A stretch of DNA of 64,000 nucleotides from Phallus indusiatus. Lineage: Eukaryota > Basidiomycota > Agaricomycetes > Phallales > Phallaceae. Below, one piece after another: positions 60,811 through 64,000 of the stretch; positions within the stretch are counted from its first letter, which is position 1, and each line of letters begins with the position of its first letter. A program made the position numbers and the translations under genes. Under the pieces are notes generated by a model. That model had not been told where the DNA came from. It did no database searches and saw nothing but the letters and a program-made list of their open reading frames with translations. The stretch lies in assembly GCA_027605045.1 (NCBI GenBank), contig JAQFWX010000129.1:33559-97558 (forward strand). The letters run 5' to 3'.

Positions 60811-63800
60811 TGTGAGGGTGAGATGAGGGAGGGAGTAAGTGATAATTGTTCGAGGTAAAGAAACGCTCTTGTCAAAAACGGGACATGAAAAAGATTACGC
60901 GTTTTTATAGAGCAACGAGAAACGCGATGGTCATGCATGGGAACTCGGAGAAGGGCTGCGTAATGTGTGCCGACGCTACGCGAAGGTGAGGACAAGATGT
61001 AAATTTGTTGATTGACCAAAAGTGAGATCTCTCAAAGGGAGAATCTCCGAGGATGCAGATAATATTGCATGTTGAAGGCCAATCATGAGTTTAATATATC
61101 CTCAACAAGAAATCTGCTTCGTGTATGCAGGGTTTGAGTGTCAAGGTCATACCTAAAATATCAAGAAGACGAGGCCTAGGCAGTGCTATCTTGATTTTTG
61201 AGCTGAAATAACGCGTTTCTATTGGAGGTTCTTGTTCTGTCTAAATTGGGGCAGATGTGGCTGGCTTTGATTTGTGCGTCATGGCCAAAACATCGTTCCT
61301 GGACTTTTAATAAATAATATATTCGACCCTTCACTGTGGCAACTGGAAAAGTGAGCCGGCGCAAAATAAACCAGTGAACAAACGTAAAGAGTGCGAGTGT
61401 TTTGCTTACTTCCTCCACCCAAGGCCGGTAACTTTTTGTTCTTGTGAGATGCGAAGACAAGCGGCATTGGAGTTTAAGTGTTTCAAGGAGTGAACAACCC
61501 ACTTACACGAAAAAGGAACCAGATGTGGACCATATACAGTGGCGTCACCGAGATGGCGGATGATCTTAGACGCACACATGTGATTGTCAACTTGTTGCAG
61601 CAATTTATTTCGGTCCGCCACCTTGCTTGTGGTATGTACATTCCATGTAGTAAACTATAACCTATAATCTGCAAGAAGGTAAGTGACGAGTCGTAAAGTA
61701 TTGCAGGACGTACATTATCCAATATGCCACGTGAAAGTGTACTAAGAATGGAGCAGCTCAATGGTTGCTCGGAACGCGTTGGAAGCTGAAGCGCTGAAGG
61801 TTGAAGTGAGAAAGAACGACGAAGAGATGAAGGGTAAATCTTACCAGACTTTATATGCCTCTTCCGCCACTGACAATTGTGCACCTTAAAAGGTAAATAG
61901 TTGCGCTTTGGAGGGACAGTCTTATTGTCGATCTGACTAGGATGGCCTACTGTGAGCCTTTCGGCTTCAACAGCCCGAGACCTGTTCGAACAATAAGTCG
62001 CGCTCTGAATTTCTATCGATATTTGTAATTTCGTTCTTGTTGTTGGAGACGTATAATTGAGCGCGCTCTTTTTATTCCTATCGTTGTCGTTCAAGGTGGG
62101 ATGTCAGTGGCGGGGAATGAAATTATTGACAATTGGAATAATCGGACTTCGTAGGTATTACTTGATGGACAATTGATGATTTGAATTGTACAAAAGTACG
62201 GTGGGAAACAGCTGATAATTGAGGCGATTCTTTTCGCCACGAGCACCCCGCCCCTTTATTGAGACCCGACGACGTTCTGGAGATAACGGTGGTATAAATG
62301 ATGAGCTAACAACAAGAAACTTCTTTACATACAATAAAATAATGATAGGATTTGACGCGCTTTCCTTATTTGTGTAGTTTTTGGCCTATCAATTGGTCGA
62401 ATATTGATTGGTGACGCGGTATCGCCAGCTGCAGGATAATGGCGACGGTGACTTTGCAAATCTCCAGCAATAATTTCGTCTAGCCATGTTCCCCGAGGAC
62501 GTTTGACATATACAGAGAGGCTCTACAACCACATTGGGTTGGGGTGAACAGCATCGGGGCGCGGACATTTTGGTGGTGCCAGTGTCAGCGCCAATACCGT
62601 TAGTTCCGACTCTATGCGATCGCTTGAAATTTGGCCACGGCGTAAAGCCCATTTTCACCAGTTCTCGAGTCCTCTCAAAGCGATGCACCACTATCTATTC
62701 CACGTGCACTCGATTTAGATAAAGCGTACTGGTTTATTAGCTCGAAATTGCGCACGATCTGTCAGCCAGTTTTGTCATACGCATGTTAGGATAAGTGCAT
62801 CCTTTCTAATTGGTCTGCTTATCCTCATGTAGTCCACATGCACATAAAAGTTTTCTTTCAAATAATTATTGAGAAAAGTCTCGTTTAATAAATTGTCTGG
62901 CTGTGCATGGTCGCAATTAATATGGAGAAGTGGACAACCAGTCACGGTAGTCACGATAGTCACACGCTCTGTTAACTTCCACTATCTTGATTCTTGAAGG
63001 GCGTCATTTCGCGCTATTCGTCGTCGTCTGTTCCATCACTGCCTGAAAAGAGTAAGTTTTCCATCGGAATCTCGTGCCAGGTATTGTGACTGTGACTAAC
63101 AATACTCGTAGGCTATATGATCATCCGATAGATCGTCAGGATAAGTAAGTGTGTGCAGTGTACATGTAAGATACTCACATAGTCCAGGGCAAACACCCAA
63201 GAACTGACAACTAGGCTTTAGACAGCATTACCTACTACGATCGCGTCATGATGATGTACGAATAAACTGAATTTTCTCTACGATCGCGTCGACGTCATTA
63301 TGATCTCTTGAGATCTGAGTCACCTTATTCCGGACTAGGGGTTGGCTGGGGTTGGTTGCCACCATAAGGGTTAGCTCATTAAGCATCACGTTCTCATGCT
63401 TTTTGTAAAGTTTTGAATTATCTATTTATAAGTATTGATGTTGACCATATGTCAGATATCACGAAGCCACAAAGTTCGCGATGTCCCGACTCTCGGAATT
63501 CACGTTATCCACATACATATAAGCATGCTGTGCCAATCGACTATACGATTTATGGGAAAACCGACTTCTAAAATAGCTCAAAAAATTATCTCCCCCAATA
63601 TAAATATAAATTGGAGAGAAAGAAGATATTATTCTAACGCGACCCTCGGAGTGCACACTGCCAGTGGCATCTAGTGGCATCTAGTGGCACCCAACTCTGG
63701 CTATTCTCTCCTGAACGGATGCTGCGGTTCAGCCATGCGCTTTACATAATTACTTCTAGTGCTTTCAAGAGAATCAATCACCTGTGAACGTCGTCAGCAC

Positions 63801-63890
63801 GCTATAGAACACCCAAGGGCAAAAGTTGGCGATAATGAGGCGGAGCGACTGCGACGGCGGGTCCGGATTTTCACGTGTTTTCCAGCTAAA
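60811..63890. other. Region with no recognised gene
   Basis: About 3.1 kb. The minus strand has two overlapping frames in different phases. One is 61483-62094 (203 residues, basic). The other is 61406-61621, beginning MADRNKLLQQVDNHMCASKIIRHLGDATVYGPHLV, which might continue by an intron into NKKLPALGGGSK. Neither matches a family I know. The minus frame 62389-62691 also has no domain. Minor repeats are TACGATCGCGTC (63237 and 63280) and AGTGGCATCT (63663-63690, about 2.8 units). The left end should hold the promoter of the gene starting at 60810. Confidence 0.45.
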
Positions 63891-64000
63891 ATGGCGCAAA
63901 CGCTGTCGAAAGAGAAGGGTTTACCTAAGGTGACCCGGCTTGGCAATCGTTCCCTGGAACGTAACTTTAACCTAGACACGCTGTTAGACTCACTCAGTCA
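63891..64000 (+). CDS. Possible start of a gene cut by the window edge
   Basis: ATGGCGCAAACGCTGTCG opens at 63891 in a good start context (an A three bases before the ATG, CTAAAATGG) and stays open to the end of the window. It gives MAQTLSKEKGLPKVTRLGNR and then SLERNFNLDTLLDSLS. The piece is too short to name a family. The opposite-strand frame 63794-63979 overlaps it and has no support. The call rests on start context and open frame only. Confidence 0.35.
   Translation, partial: MAQTLSKEKGLPKVTRLGNRSLERNFNLDTLLDSLS

Overview
The window looks like nuclear DNA of a filamentous fungus, most likely a basidiomycete of the Agaricomycetes. Genes are dense, lie on both strands, and are cut by many short introns (about 48-65 bases) with GT...AG borders. 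The recognisable proteins are conserved fungal housekeeping proteins. There are no operons, ribosome binding sites, CRISPR arrays or phage genes. Gene spans below run from start codon to stop codon and include introns; exon borders were worked out by eye from splice signals and protein continuity.

Left part (1-11.9 kb): a coiled-coil protein of unknown function (1399-3438, +) converges on a mitochondrial D-lactate dehydrogenase (cytochrome) gene (3704-6454, -). This pair is then repeated. A 5'-truncated, chimeric copy of the coiled-coil gene (from about 6666, +) faces a second D-lactate dehydrogenase (8383-11122, -). A shared flank of about 175 bases (6490-6665 and 11683-11856) closes each unit. 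This is a diverged tandem duplication with one internal replacement and one promoter-side deletion.

Middle part (12-42.4 kb) is a housekeeping stretch: eIF3 subunit e, an MPDU1-type PQ-loop protein, the mitochondrial ADP/ATP carrier, a Nop15-like nucleolar RRM protein, a small unknown protein, a secreted GH35 beta-galactosidase, splicing factor Prp6, a divergent pair of chromatin/transcription genes (SUB1/PC4 and RTT109 acetyltransferase), an F-box-like protein, an MFS transporter, ESCRT-associated IST1, and enolase. IST1 and enolase share a 480-base divergent promoter region.

Right part (42.4-64 kb): a large SAM-dependent methyltransferase-domain protein with an apparent one-base frame break in an A7 run, the cullin-like APC2 subunit of the anaphase-promoting complex, an FMN-binding pyridoxamine-oxidase-like protein, and two diverged copies of an aryl-alcohol-dehydrogenase-type aldo-keto reductase. 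Each reductase copy carries the same decaying non-reductase sequence upstream. A Ser/Pro-rich, probably nuclear protein with a degenerate zinc-finger-like C-terminus follows, then about 3 kb with no recognisable gene, then the possible start of a gene cut by the window edge.

The least ordinary features are the two local duplications (D-lactate dehydrogenase and aldo-keto reductase), the chimeric gene made at the first one, and the candidate small mobile element inside it. I see no convincing new multi-gene system.
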